DNA of 64,000 nucleotides from Apteryx mantelli (lineage: Eukaryota > Chordata > Aves > Apterygiformes > Apterygidae). Location: the NCBI RefSeq assembly GCF_036417845.1, contig NC_089979.1:26291958-26355957 (forward strand), in the 5' to 3' direction. Shown here piece by piece: positions 52,456-63,942 of this stretch. The position numbers and the translations under genes were made by a program. Under the pieces are notes generated by a model. The model was not told the origin of the DNA. It saw nothing but the letters and a program-made list of their open reading frames with translations, and searched no databases. Position 1 is the first letter of the stretch; each line of letters begins with the position of its first letter.

Positions 52456-54561
52456 TAATGCATATATTTCAGTTAATACAGGGATAGAACTGCAAAATAG
52501 ATTAGGATTATTGCTGATTTATGGAACTCAGAGTGGATAGACCAGGTTTGCAAAATTCTACTCACTCACTGAAGTACACAAAGTACATGGTGCTTTTTTT
52601 TTTTTTTTGCTGTTGTTTTCAAATTTGATAGACAAGTACAGTATTAATCATAGGATCTTGGTAGGAGAGTAGTTAGCGGGGGGCTGGTAAATTTTCATTA
52701 ATGATTTTGTAAGGCTGGAATACATTCACAAGGAGTTTTATCATCTGTGACAAATATCTGGATAATATTTTTCATTTAATAAGTAATCCAAGTATGACTC
52801 AAGTAAAAGCTACTGATGTAAGATAAGTATTGTCTACATGTTATTTAACTTTATTTGAATGCGAAGAAGGCAAGAATACAACAAATCAGAAACTGATTGC
52901 CGCACTCCAGCATTTGGTTGCATGCACTGTACTTACCATGGCAGTAGAAGGGGCCTTTCACATGGTTTTTAGACTGACATATATCACTGCATTGGTGGCA
53001 TTTTACAATTCTTCTTTGCCTTTCACACTAATGAGTGATAGACCAGATGGTACCACATGTGCTCTGCTCTCTACAGGATGCTACATTCCACCCGCCTCAG
53101 ATGTACTGAGCATTAAAGTTCAGTGCATCTGTGAAATTTGGGAAAACAGATATCACCCAAATGTGAAAAGCAGGGACAGAGATTTTACATTTTACATCCT
53201 TCTTGTGGCTTCTACCCAAGAAGACTGTCTCAAGCAATGATGAATTCATTTTCAGTTATATCACATGGACAAACAACTCAGACACTGAAGGAATGGAGAT
53301 AATATCTAAACTGTGAGGAAATTAGGGGCTGAATCAATGATCTCCCTTGCTCCTTCTGTGAGGATATGTGAGTTGTATCTATAAAAGTGTGTTCCTTCCC
53401 TGCCAGCTGCTCTGAAGAAGCTGCCAATGGAAGTCCCATACAATTCTAGGTCCTTGGGCTTAAAGAGTGAAAAAGAAAAAGACTATTAGTTGTCCTTAGC
53501 ACACTGAAGTAGTCCACATTGAAGAGGAAAGCACTCTCAAATGATCCTTAGCAGGTTGATACCTAAGAGCTCCAAGTGAAGGACCTGGACCTCTGACAAT
53601 TCTCAGAGGGCTGCATGGCTCTTCCTCCTTATCCAGGAGGTTGGGAGGAGAGAGGAAGATAATCCCATCCCTAGCACTGGGATAAGCCCTAGGGAACTCA
53701 GCAAGCTGGAACACACTCATTTGCCTTTCCCTTACATGCGTTGCACACATGTACAGAAGAATGGAGCCAACAACTCAGTGGCTGGGGACTGGTGATTAAA
53801 GTGGTCTGAAAAATGTGGAGAGGTCTGTCATCATCTGCTCCCCTACCTAGCAATTAATTCTGCCTTTGCCCCACCTTAACTTCCCAAATAATCCTGTGGC
53901 CCTGGTCCCAACATCAAATCTGCACCTTACAACTGCTCTGATTCCCCCAGTTCATACAATCAGTGTGACTTCTCAGCCTCTCTTGAAGTTGTAAAAAGAA
54001 GCAAGAAAGAAGGGAGAAGAGCTCTCCAAGAGCTTGGAGCTCCTGCAGCCTTCCTGTTAGTATAGCCTTGGGAGGAATAACATTTTGCAAAAGTTATTAA
54101 TCAGATCTGTTCCTGGTATATTTTAAGCCTTGCTTGGGGATTGAAACTCAGAAATGAGGCAGAAGGTGTACTTCAAACCAGGAATCAGACTGGATTTAGA
54201 CCAAACCACAACAAGGTTTGATTTTATGATAGTTCAGAAACCTCATGAGTTATCTTTGATGAATAGAAGTTGCATGAATTGCAGAACTGAGATCCCAGTG
54301 TGCCAAGATACACTGCTTCAGAGCTGTCAATTCAATGCGCAGTGTTTTACTTATTCATTAGATCAGGCACTAAAGAACTGGGTTTGATTATAAGACCTTT
54401 AGAACCAGGACTGCCTACCTAATTGTTTGCACCATGCATACTTCAGTGGAATCTAACTCTGATTTGAGCCTCAAGGCGTGCCATTAAACAAATAAATAAC
54501 ACAAGAATCAGTATCACAGTCATGTTGATATTAAGCACATTGAAAGATGTTTCTTTTCTAC

Positions 54562-54609
54562 CTTTGACTAATGTCTCATTCTTAATAACATTCCAAGTTG
54601 TTATCTTCG
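54562..54609 (-). CDS. RGS22: Candidate RGS22 exon (option A for the 3' side)
   Basis: The minus strand has TTACGTTTCCAG, then 48 nt, then the donor AAAG|GTAGAA. In the phase left by the preceding exon (one base) it reads T-KITTWNVIKNETLVK and leaves phase 1. Splice signals and phase fit, but a further exon with a stop would be required, and 48 nt is short enough to occur by chance. It competes with the stop-containing candidate at 54972-55066. Confidence 0.3.
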
Positions 54610-54971
54610 CTGGAAACGTAAGTACAAACCTCACCAACACCTTATTTTATCTCTTGGCCACTTTCACTGAGTGTCTCAGCATCCCGTTCCTCAGGGAAAT
54701 TTTAATCTGCCTGCAAAAGGTAACAGAATATCATTGACTGTGTCATGACTGCTTGAAATAGTCAGAACAGGTCACCTACAAATGCATCAAAAAGTGTTAG
54801 AAAACATCTGAGGAACATGGCTTTCTGTGGAACAAAGTGGAGAGGAGCAGTCCCTTCAAGAGCAGCAGTGATCTTTTGCAGAAATCTTGCATCAACAGCA
54901 GAGTGGTGAGATGACTGCAGAGAGCAAGGTTGAGGAGAACCACCAGAGGACAGTGGTGCAAGAAGAGCAAA

Positions 54972-55066
54972 CTATTCAAAGGCAGTGTGAACACTTGAGC
55001 TAATAGTAAGGGAAGGGTAGGGCAGGCAAATTTCCAGTGGAGTCTGAGAGCAGGCTGTAACTGAAA
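54972..55066 (-). CDS. RGS22: Candidate RGS22 terminal exon (option B)
   Basis: The minus strand has a very good pyrimidine tract, CTCTGCTCTCCCTCTAG, then a frame that fits the preceding phase. It reads I-SVTACSQTPLEICLPYPS, then LTISSSVHTAFE and TAG at 54974-54972. It would close the gene without another exon. No convincing AATAAA follows within a short distance. The sequence is not one I can match to a known C-terminus. Confidence 0.3.
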
Positions 55067-56199
55067 CTAGAGGGAGAGCAGAGCGCACAGCTCCCAAACC
55101 TCTCAAGATCACTACTTTCTCATGGCATTAGACAGTACCACAGCCTATTCTCAGGTTTCAGACAGTGGGATGGGTCAGAGACTGCTGGGCTGGACTGCAG
55201 CAAGGACTGCAGCTACCTTGGGGAGGTCCCTTTGAGCAAGGGCCAGGTTGGAGGTTTCTCAGCTTACAGGGCAAGATCAAACCCCCCCCTCAAGGACTCC
55301 GCATGCTGACATAGCTGCATATGGAGCACAGGGTCATAGAGCAGAAGAGCTACAGTACAAAAAAGGCATAAATGCATGAGATATAGTAACATCTGCAGAG
55401 GTGTATAAGGTCCAAGGCAACTGTGTGAGTTTTACCTGCATCTAGGGGAGGTGATGAGAAGGCAGAAAGAGAATATGAGGAAATAAAAGAACAAGAATTG
55501 ATGCAATTTTCTCCTTCTCCTGGTCACACACAAAATGCTGCCACAGGAAGAGTATTCAGGCACTGGGAACTTTAGGAACAGTAGGGAGGGCAGGATACTA
55601 AAATAGCAATGCTAAAGTCCTGAAATAGAAGATGAAGGAGGAGCAGAGAGGAAAGAAGAGCAATAATCCAAGTTCTATTAATTTTTTTAAGTCCATGTAA
55701 TTTCAGGGTAGACTTAAAATCAAAACAAAACAAAACCTCCAGGGAACTCTCTCATCTAGGAATTCAAGCTTTGAAGCAAATTTTTTTTCCTTTTAATGGA
55801 ACTCTCTGCTGTCCCACTCCTTTTTCCCATTCTAATGTTTAATCTGCTTCAGCAGAGCTGATCTATTCCTAGTTCTGTGTCAGGCCTTTGCCAGTAACTC
55901 CATGGGGTTTGAGCTTCCTCCAGTCACCTCATGCTCTTAGTTAAAGTATTTCAACTGGAAAGACTAGATTACAACATTTCAGAGACTGCCATTTTGCAAC
56001 AGATTTCCATCTGGCTAAAAGACAACCATGTCTGGAGTAAAAAATAATCTTGTCTTCATGGTGAGGCTGTACAGCTTCAGTTAAATGTTAAATCTGGAAT
56101 GGTACAATTTACTAATAATGAGCATCAGCATTGACAGCAGGAAAATTAGCTTTAAAGAATCCAAATTTCAAAGCACACTATTGGCAATCTGGTACTCAC

Positions 56200-56310
56200 T
56201 TTCTGTTTCTCTGGGAAGATCTGAGTGTTTCTCCAAAATCGTACTACTCCTTGGAGAAAGGATGAATTTTTCAGAGCTGCATGCCTTCAGCAAGGACACA
56301 GATGAGGAAC
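56200..56310 (-). CDS. RGS22: RGS22 coding exon
   Basis: 111 nt, symmetric phase 1-1. The acceptor on the minus strand is TTTTTATTTCTATATGCAG and the donor a perfect GTGAGT. It reads G-SSVSLLKACSSEKFILSPR, then SSTILEKHSDLPRETE. The serine-rich composition fits a disordered C-terminal tail after the last RGS domain. The upstream exon supplies one base of the first Gly codon, and the alternative frames contain stops. Confidence 0.65.
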
Positions 56311-56832
56311 CTGCATATAGAAATAAAAACTAAAATGGTGGGAAACCGAACTGTTTAATATCACATGCACTATTTAAGGAACAAATAGGTCATAAACTCC
56401 TTGGGGAAGACACTAAGAGGATATTCACAGCTGATACAAGCTTGAGGCAGCTCCTGGTAGATCCCATGAAAGCATACTGACAAACTGGTGAAAGTTTAAT
56501 TTGTTTGGTTACACATAAGTTGCTAAAGTACTAGAATCCAGGGAGGTGAAATATATGTGACCCAAACAGGTGTGGAATGAAGAAATGGACTTACTCCCCT
56601 CTGCAACAGGGCATGTGCAGTATAGCCAGTGCAACTTTCCCTTTTCCTTTTGTAGAAAACTTGTCACTCATCATTCTGGTGCAGAAAGCAACTTCCCTGT
56701 TGACAGGGTAAGAGAGGCAGTGGCTTACATATGCCACTCCAAAGGAGAGCAAACAACCAAAGCCCCTATCCTGAGAAAATTTCACCTAAGCTATAACCTT
56801 GTCCTCCTAAACTACAAAACTTGGTTAATAAC

Positions 56833-56935
56833 CTGTAAGGAGTGATGATGAATTTTTCTCCAGATCTTCTTGCATTTTAAGGAGTATTCTCTCCTGCTCC
56901 AAGGCTTCTATGTACTTGGAATAGGACCAGGAAAC
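56833..56935 (-). CDS. RGS22: RGS22 coding exon
   Basis: 103 nt, phase 0 in and phase 1 out. The acceptor is GGTTCTTGCAG and the donor a weaker TTACAG|GTTATT. It reads VSWSYSKYIEALEQERILLK, then MQEDLEKNSSSLLT. The charged heptad-like pattern (YIEALEQERILLKMQEDLEK) predicts a short coiled coil. If the donor were not used, the frame would end two codons later at TAA, so this exon could also be a terminal one in an alternative transcript. Confidence 0.7.
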
Positions 56936-58604
56936 CTGCAAGAACCATTAAAAAAATCAGCCTCCAGACCATGTCACTGGTAGTTGATGGTCCATTTTAA
57001 TAGTGTGACAGAAAGCTTATGTTATATCCCAGTTACTGACTAATCTCAGTTATTGAAAACAGGTGTTCTGTCATGACAATACTGTAATCATGGGACAAAT
57101 AATACTGTCACAAAAAAGCAAATCTCAAAACACCATTAGATGAAGTTTAAGCTGACAGATCTGACGCTTATATTCTTTTATCATCCATCCCTAATTCTAA
57201 GTGACATTCTCTCTCCTTTCTTCTTCAAAGCTTACACACAGTAGACCTTTCCCCTTCCAAAATTTCAGCCTTTTGTGCTGTTGAGGACTTTAATTCATGT
57301 TATCTCTCTGCCATATCTCTTCAGTGTGCCTCATCTCAAATCCAAAATATCTCATTAACATCACAGTTCTTTCCACCTAACCTCTCTAGCAGCATGCTGC
57401 TACCACTAGAGATGGATCGTCTAGGGATGGCACCCTCTCCTCTTCTAAGGAACAAATGTTGCTCTTTACATTGCAACATCCCCAGTTTCAGGCTCAATGT
57501 TCAATGTTTCAGGTTCAAATCACTATGGGAAGTGTACTTTTATTTGGCCTTTTTTTCCTTACAACATGAAAAGCTTGAGGCCAATTTTTCATTTTGTGAT
57601 GCAATAAGAAGAGTTTGTAGCATCTTCCTGGAGCAGCAAGGGGCCAGGAGAAGAAACTGGTCCAGAAGAGGTTATTGGTCTTTCTGCAGTTATCTGGCCT
57701 CTTCTTGAAGATTTAGGCATATGGTATTGATATACTTGCCTGGGAATCACCCAGCTTACTTTTTTCTTGACATAAATATAAGCAAAAATTACAAAGGTCC
57801 ATTTAAGGGATAAGACTATGAGCTTAACTATGTAATTTGCACTTTGGCTTCAGATTTTGAGTGAATTTCAGACCGCCTATTTCTATATTCTGCCATCGCT
57901 AATGTAATGCCACGGAGGAGCTCTATGGAATTGAAGCACTGAGCAGAGTGGGATTTACTCCTGCATCACATGCTACAGCTGTGATTATTTGATTGCACAG
58001 ATTCCCCATTATATCACAGCAGTGTCTACTCAGCTCTGAATCATCATTTGATATTCCCAAGGTGGCAAGTCTGTTCTTCTTGTTTCTCTAATAAAATGAC
58101 TATTACCCTCCACTACATGTTTGATGCATCATGAGAGTTGTTCTCAAAGAAGTACTAGACAACTAAGTTACTTTCTGTCTGATTTTATATTCAAATACCT
58201 AGATTTACTAAATGAGCTCAGTTTCAAGGTTTGACCTATAAGCACAACAGGACTCAAGCTTAAACCAAATTCTTTCAAGAATTTCCCCAGTCATACAAAA
58301 TTTCTTATTCCAGATTGAACTTCTTTTCCTGCAACTTATCTTTAAATTAAACCTCCACACTTAAATTAAAGGGCTTGATATTATTAGATATTGATACTTC
58401 CTAGAACATAAATCTTCAAAAAAAATTTAAGATATGATAAGGCAGGTAAGCTTCTAAACAGCAAAGTTAATGGTAGAAGAATGAACAGTTATTGAAGAAT
58501 CATGTAGCAGTAGTATTCTAAGCCAAATCCTACCTTCCCATTCTCCCAAAACCATTTTATCTCTTTTGAATGGTGATATCTGTAGCAATATGTTTATTAG
58601 TCAC
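56936..58604 (-). other. RGS22 intron
   Basis: 1.7 kb of AT-rich sequence between a GTGACT donor and a TTCTTGCAG acceptor (minus strand). A plus-strand open frame at 57394-57708 is unrelated and unrecognised. Confidence 0.6.
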
Positions 58605-58712
58605 CTGCTGCACGTATCCATATGGAGATGATGCTCGTCTTCCCTCCACACCAAATTTGTCTCCGAAAACACTGCTTGACAGACTGAGAGCTTTTTTCCC
58701 CTCTCCTTTACC
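58605..58712 (-). CDS. RGS22: RGS22 coding exon
   Basis: 108 nt (36 codons), phase 0 on both sides, from TTATTGGCAG to the donor CAG|GTGACT on the minus strand. It reads GKGEGKKALSLSSSVFGDKF, then GVEGRRASSPYGYVQQ. It continues the lysine-rich tail of the previous exon (KKGKTAE) and passes into a basic, serine-rich linker. It is an in-frame cassette that could be skipped without a frameshift. Confidence 0.72.
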
Positions 58713-59344
58713 CTGCCAATAATAGTAAGAACTCATAATTAAATGTAAACAATAACTGCTGAGCTAAAGTAAAAAGTAAAGCCTGAGGAAACAAAATTGT
58801 CATTTGAAATGTGAGTGTCATAAGCAGTATCATTTTATACTATGGACATACTTTGGACAGAGCTTTCTAATGCCCAGGTTCATAATTCATCACTTCAGGC
58901 ATACTAACAAATAGAAGAAGATACTGCTTTTTAAAGCATTTCTTTGCCCTTATCAAGTTTCCTGACCCCTGGGCTCCTGCCAGCTATCTTCATTTCCAAT
59001 TTCAGACCTGCTCCAAAGGAGTGAGTTGTAGCTAAGGGAGAGGGTGAACCTGCAACAGAACATATTGTAAGGACAGAGAGGCCATTATAAATCCTCTAAT
59101 CTGGTCTCCTGTATAAATGTGGGACATAGGATTTCCCATGGTTAATTCCAGCTTCAAGTCCAGCAGCTGTGAATGAACTACCATGTATATATTAGAAACT
59201 TAGGCAATCTCATTTAAAACATTTACAGTGATGGGCAAGGCATTGTAATCCTTGGTAAATGCTTGAGAGATTAACTATTTGCCTTTTTCATGTTTTTTTA
59301 GTGTTTTATTAAGGCTTTGCTTTTGCACATTCTGCCTGATGATC

Positions 59345-59545
59345 CCAAAACTCTTTATGAACATTGATTAATTAGCCCCACAACATCCCCATGAGACAAG
59401 TAACATAACTTGCCTGCTCCATGTTGCAAATGAGACAAAAAAGGAGAGGTCATATGGCTTCCCAAAGTCACTCAGGAAGCCCCTGAAAGATCTGGAAAAG
59501 GACCAGAATATCCTAATTCCTTGCTTCCAACAAGCCTTTTCCTTC
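59345..59545 (+). repeat. MIR-like ancient SINE remnant
   Basis: The plus strand reads CCCCACAACATCCCCATGAG, then CATGTTGCAAATGAGACAAA, GGAGAGGTCATATGGCTTCC and CAAAGTCACTCAGGAAG. This matches the MIR order: ACAACCCTATGAG, TTTTACAGATGAGGAAAC, GAGAGGTTAAGTGACTTGCC, CAAGGTCACACAGC. The collinearity over about 180 nt makes chance unlikely. Confidence 0.65.
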
Positions 59546-61394
59546 ATCATCCTCCCCACTGTCCTACGGATCCATCATCTGTAATGGAGACTTTGGGGCA
59601 CAGACCTGCCTAGGCAGCATGGTATTTATCTTCTCTCCAGAAGTAGGCTTATTAACTTCAATGAGACACTCAACTTAGGGAGACTAACGCATAAACAGAA
59701 ACACTGTATATACTAATATAATATAGTTTATATTTGCTATTTTAAAATGAGAATGGAGAATTAAATAAGTCCTTTAATAACATCTTCTCATAATAAACTA
59801 GGCAAAGTTATGGCAATGGCATATTTCTTGATGTTACACCACTTACTGACAAATAAGATTACTACTAAGAAGCTTAAAGAGCGATGGAGCAAAGATGGAA
59901 AAGTAAAACTAATGCATATGGCTTTAGCCTTCCTCTGATAAGAGCATGGAAAGAATAAGTGCAGATTTGCAGTTAAGTTAATACTATTTTGTACACTTGA
60001 AAGCTAAAATTTCCAAATCAACTTTGGAGGCAAAGTGCAATTTTGTATGCAACCAACTACAAATACTGACTAATGATATTTAAAAAAGAATGTGTCATGT
60101 GTGTCTAGCAATTAACTGAGGAGCAAATGCACAGCCCAAAGATGAACCCATATAGCTGTGCCACACCAAGGGCAAATATATGAAAAGGGAGAAAGCAAAT
60201 CAACCTTCCCCAAAGCAACATCTTTAAAACAACTATTTTAGCTCAATATTGAAGCAATCGCATTGACTATTCCAGCTTACTTCACCCCATACCTACTCAT
60301 TCGTGCCTTCCAGAGGCTGTGCTTAGAAGAGGTCTCAGCATTATACAGCACTTGCAGTGCTCCCTCACTACCAGGAAACCTTCAATAGGTCAGATAAAGG
60401 AGCTGGATTTGTTCCATAAGTGCCAAGTAGGCACACACACAAAATATTGCCATAGCCAGCTAATACCAAGAGAAGTCATGCACCATTGTCCAGTGACAAC
60501 CTCCTTGTCTACCCGTGTTTTCCTTTGCACTACACCATGGTCCAGCTGCCTTATCTAGTCGCTTCAGAAAGTGAGGAGAGCCCAGCTAGATGGGCCACCC
60601 CAGCAAAAAGTTTGTGGGAAGAGAATGTAAAATTCCTCCCTGAGGACTATGGTTGTTTAGTTTTACACGAAGAGCAAAAGGCAACTGATTTGAGAAAAAA
60701 AAAAGTAAGAAAAAATAATATCATTTCCACCCCTTGCCAGAGGCTTCCTCTTCTTCTGCATGAGCCTGGTGGGTGCAGGGGAGCAGGAACAAGACGTTGC
60801 AGGATATGGAAAACACTTCTATCCTAAACCTGACTTTAGGAGTGGCTTTAGGAGTTTTGTGCACTGCCCTGTCATGGATACTTTTTCCTCGGTTGTGCTG
60901 AATCAATTTGTTTGAATAGTTATGCAGTCACTGAAGGGACAGAAGAGAGGAGGGAATGGGAAACTCTTTAAATAAAGAAAGGAAAAAGGGTTTCAAAGAC
61001 TTATCTGTCCCTCCTATTCTTTTGAGAGATTTTAAAGGTAACTTGTTTACTGATAATTTTTTGTGAAAAGAATAGTCTGTAAACTGTTTACTGAGCTGCG
61101 TTCTCTGCCTGTCACTTTCTAAAATTTCTTACCCTATTTTCCAGTTAAGAAGAGTAATTCACCTTTCCCATTTGTTCCCCATAAAAGCTAGGCTTTTGCC
61201 CTCCTGGCCAAGATTTTATTTCCTTGATCCTAATCAGAAATCTTATAGACAGGCAACAAACAGATGGAAAAAATAAGTCTGTGAAAACACAAAAGTGCAT
61301 TACTTTGAAATATTGCATTCTTGCACTATAAGTATTGCCAATGGCCTTGCCAGACATTTCTGTATGGAGGCAACGTGCTTTGGAGAAAGGAGCA

Positions 61395-61500
61395 TGAGTT
61401 CTTGGATTTTAGACTTCACTTGACATTGCTGTGTGGCCTTGAGTAACACTTCACTGATCCTCAGTTTTCATGTGTCTAAAAAGAGGATAACAAAGTGTAC
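61395..61500 (-). repeat. MIR-like ancient SINE remnant
   Basis: The plus strand reads TTGCTGTGTGGCCTTGAGTA, ACACTTCACTGATCCTCAGT and TTTCATGTGTCTAAAAAGAG-GATAACAA. It is collinear with the inverted MIR core (CTGTGTGACCTTGGGCAAGT, CACTTAACCTCTCTGTGCCT, CAGTTTCCTCATCTGTAAAA). This is the clearest of the three MIR-like copies. Confidence 0.68.
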
Positions 61501-62428
61501 ATGTTCTTACAGGCATATGTCTTTATCTATCCAGGTACTCATGTGGTTCTCATCACCAGTAACATCTCAACACATGCATACATGGTATTTAAAATATGTA
61601 AAGGTCTTTTAATGCTACTTATGATAGTTTGCAAGTCCAGTAATTTCTCAGCCCTTACAGGAATGTTCTCTCCTCAAAGCTGGCCAAACAATTACATTTT
61701 GTGAAAAATAAACTTTTGCAAAGCCTATAATCAATAGAAAAAAATCCATTATATTTTAATAATAAAATTCCAAGAAAAACAATTTTACAAGCAAGCATTC
61801 CGCTCTAGAGGTCACAGTTCTGTTAATGCACTGAAACTGTCTGGAAACTCATTGTGAGAACTCTTAACAATTTCATGGTCAAAGCTGGGAAATATTCAAG
61901 AAAAGACAAAGAGTATAAAGAGCAATTAGCACATAAGTATTTTAAAAAATAATGTGCAGACTTTTCAAGGACTCTTTCTGAAAGATAGATATGAACTCTC
62001 TGTTTTTTTAATAGCGGCCCCTGAGGACTGTAAATTCTGAAAAATGACAGTATACACTGAAAGTGCAGGCAAATCTACATTTACGCATTGTACACATGTA
62101 GCATATATAGATTTTTTTTAAATTCAGCTCCCTTTTCCACTTTTTCCCTTTGCACAAAAGATAGCTAAAATACATTTTCCCCTCTGCTTAATAAAAGGAG
62201 TATGCCATTGACTCATCTGCTTCAAGTTAAACATATGTATATGCATTGGCAGGATTGGGAACTAATTGTCCTCGGAGTGGATCATATGTAAAGCTTGCGT
62301 TCTAACAAAAAGATTTCGGTAGCTTTGAATCAGACTGAGAAAAAGGATATTTGAATTCCTATATGTTTGCTCATAAAAGAGTGTATATGCAGTCTGTCAG
62401 CTCTCACCTGAACCTCTGTAAGCCTTAC

Positions 62429-62569
62429 CTCTGCTGTTTTGCCTTTCTTCTTTTGCACCTGTTTTTCTTTTTTTCTCTCCAAGGCAGGTAAAATTTTGTC
62501 ACTGGCCAAATTGCTTCGAAACTCACAAAAATTTTGCCAAAATTTAAACAGAAGAGCAAAAATAGTCAT
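62429..62569 (-). CDS. RGS22: RGS22 coding exon
   Basis: 141 nt (47 codons), phase 0 on both sides. On the minus strand a T-rich tract and TTCTGCTCAG precede it and the donor is GAG|GTAAGG. It reads MTIFALLFKFWQNFCEFRSN, then LASDKILPALERKKEKQVQK and KKGKTAE. The aromatic helix and following basic coil fit the end of, or the region just after, the last RGS domain. The first Met is an internal residue, since the exon opens directly at the acceptor. Confidence 0.72.
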
Positions 62570-63162
62570 CTGAGCAGAAAAAAAAGAAAGTCTATCTCGA
62601 CTGCATTAGGAAAACAGAAAACATTTACTGTAAAATAAAATGTAGTTTACCATGAGAATGAAATAACTTTTTTTTTTTGAATACACAGCCCTGTTCCTCC
62701 CACGTACTGTGTCCTGACATTTCAGCCCAGCTTTGCTCGGCACATGCTTTTCATCAGTGTGTTTATTACTGGTGAGAAATCTTCCTAAAACACAGTTAAA
62801 AAGCACTTTCTTTTTTTATATTTCCCTAAACAATTGTTTGCATTAATGAAAACATCCATCATTTTTTACAAGTATTCTTGATAAAATATACACTAGTAGA
62901 ATTACTTTTGCACCACTGTTCTGCTCAAGTATTTCAAATATTCTGTTCATTAGGGAGAGCTTTTTTTTTCCTGCTTAAGAGAAAGGAAATACTTTTTTGC
63001 CTCTGGAAAGGCTCTTAAACCACATTACAGATCTATGAGCAAATCTTGGATAATTTTTAAATGATATAATCTCTCACAGGGTCTTTTTTGAACTAGAATA
63101 AGAAAAACAGTTTTAAAAAAGCAAACAGAGGGGCTCAGTGCATTCTATTGCTGCACGTACTA

Positions 63163-63258
63163 AGGCCCACATTTTTCAAGTTATTTAGAAGTTTAACTCT
63201 CATTGAGAAACTTGGCTTCAAAGGGAGTCAAGCGTGCTCAGCACCTCACTGATTCTGG
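63163..63258. repeat. MITE-like remnant
   Basis: GGCCCACATTTTTCAAGTTA, TTTAGAAGTTTAACTCTCAT and AAGCGTGCTCAGCACCTCAC follow in the order of a known archosaur/turtle element (CAGATTTTTCAAAGGTATTT, AGGCGCCTAACTCCCATTGA, GCGCTCAGCACCTCTGAAAA, from memory). It is degraded; the family name is uncertain. Confidence 0.4.
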
Positions 63259-63876
63259 CGCAACCTACTCAAAAGTGACATCTGAGTCACTATCATATTC
63301 CAGTTGCAACTTTTTTGCCAAGTTCTTCCTTTGGTTTTGTGCTGCATTTCTGGAATTCACTGTGTTTTACACAGGCTTAACTCCTAAATGAGCCTTCTTG
63401 TTTCTCCTAGGATCCGTATGAATCCTTCTCTCTGATGAACCATTCATCTCTTGAAATCCAAATATTTTATGGACTCACATTTGATTTTTAAAGGTGTTGA
63501 TGGCAATTTTATAGGAAAAGAAGAGGAATCAGCTTTATGGATTTTAGAAGAAAAGTCATAAGAGATAGTAACCAGGAATCCGTAGTGAAGTTTCACAAAT
63601 CGTCATTAAGGCTGCTTAGTACAAAGATCAGGGAGAAAAAATTGTCTATAGCCATTGAACATAAACCCTATGTTATAGGGAAGGGAAAGACATTCAGTAA
63701 GCTAAGCTGCCTTTGTCCTTTACTGACATCTACACATTTTTTTATATTTATATGAATGAATCCTCTAACTACAAATTACTTCTCTGATGTTAACCAAGTG
63801 GTAAAGAACAAGCAGTTCAAAAAATGAAAAAAAGGTCATCCACTGCCAGAATTCCTAAAACAGGGCTGTATAATAC

Positions 63877-63942
63877 CTTTCCAGGATCAGCTAGCTGACA
63901 GAGATTGTTCAGTTTATTGAGCAGTTGATATCTGAAGTTTCT
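63877..63942 (-). CDS. RGS22: Weak candidate RGS22 exon
   Basis: On the minus strand the stretch RNFRYQLLNKLNNLCQLADP-GK ends at AAAG|GTATTA in phase 0, which joins cleanly to the next exon (MTIFALLF). The helical pattern fits an RGS-type region. Against it, the acceptor side (GGAGATGACAG) has a poor pyrimidine tract, and the frame meets a TGA immediately upstream, so the exon cannot be extended. Confidence 0.3.

Larger units (their letters stand above)
41961..54561. other. Intergenic region between COX6C and RGS22 (about 12.6 kb)
   Basis: AT-rich and without a recognised gene. It contains a MIR-like remnant near 42.9 kb, a run of about 20 A residues (44310-44329) and a 21-unit AC microsatellite (52409-52450). 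Open frames at 42216-42533 and 52830-53240 on the plus strand encode no recognised domain. The last exon of RGS22 may lie within or just right of this stretch. Confidence 0.6.
58713..62428 (-). other. RGS22 intron with two MIR-like remnants
   Basis: 3.7 kb. The phases on each side already match, so no missing exon is required. It contains ancient SINE pieces near 59.4 kb and 61.4 kb (annotated separately). Open frames at 60319-60827 are without recognised content. Confidence 0.6.

Noticed and set aside
52830-53240. A 136-codon plus-strand open frame
   Set aside because: It begins at a non-ATG codon, matches nothing I recognise and has no supporting signals.
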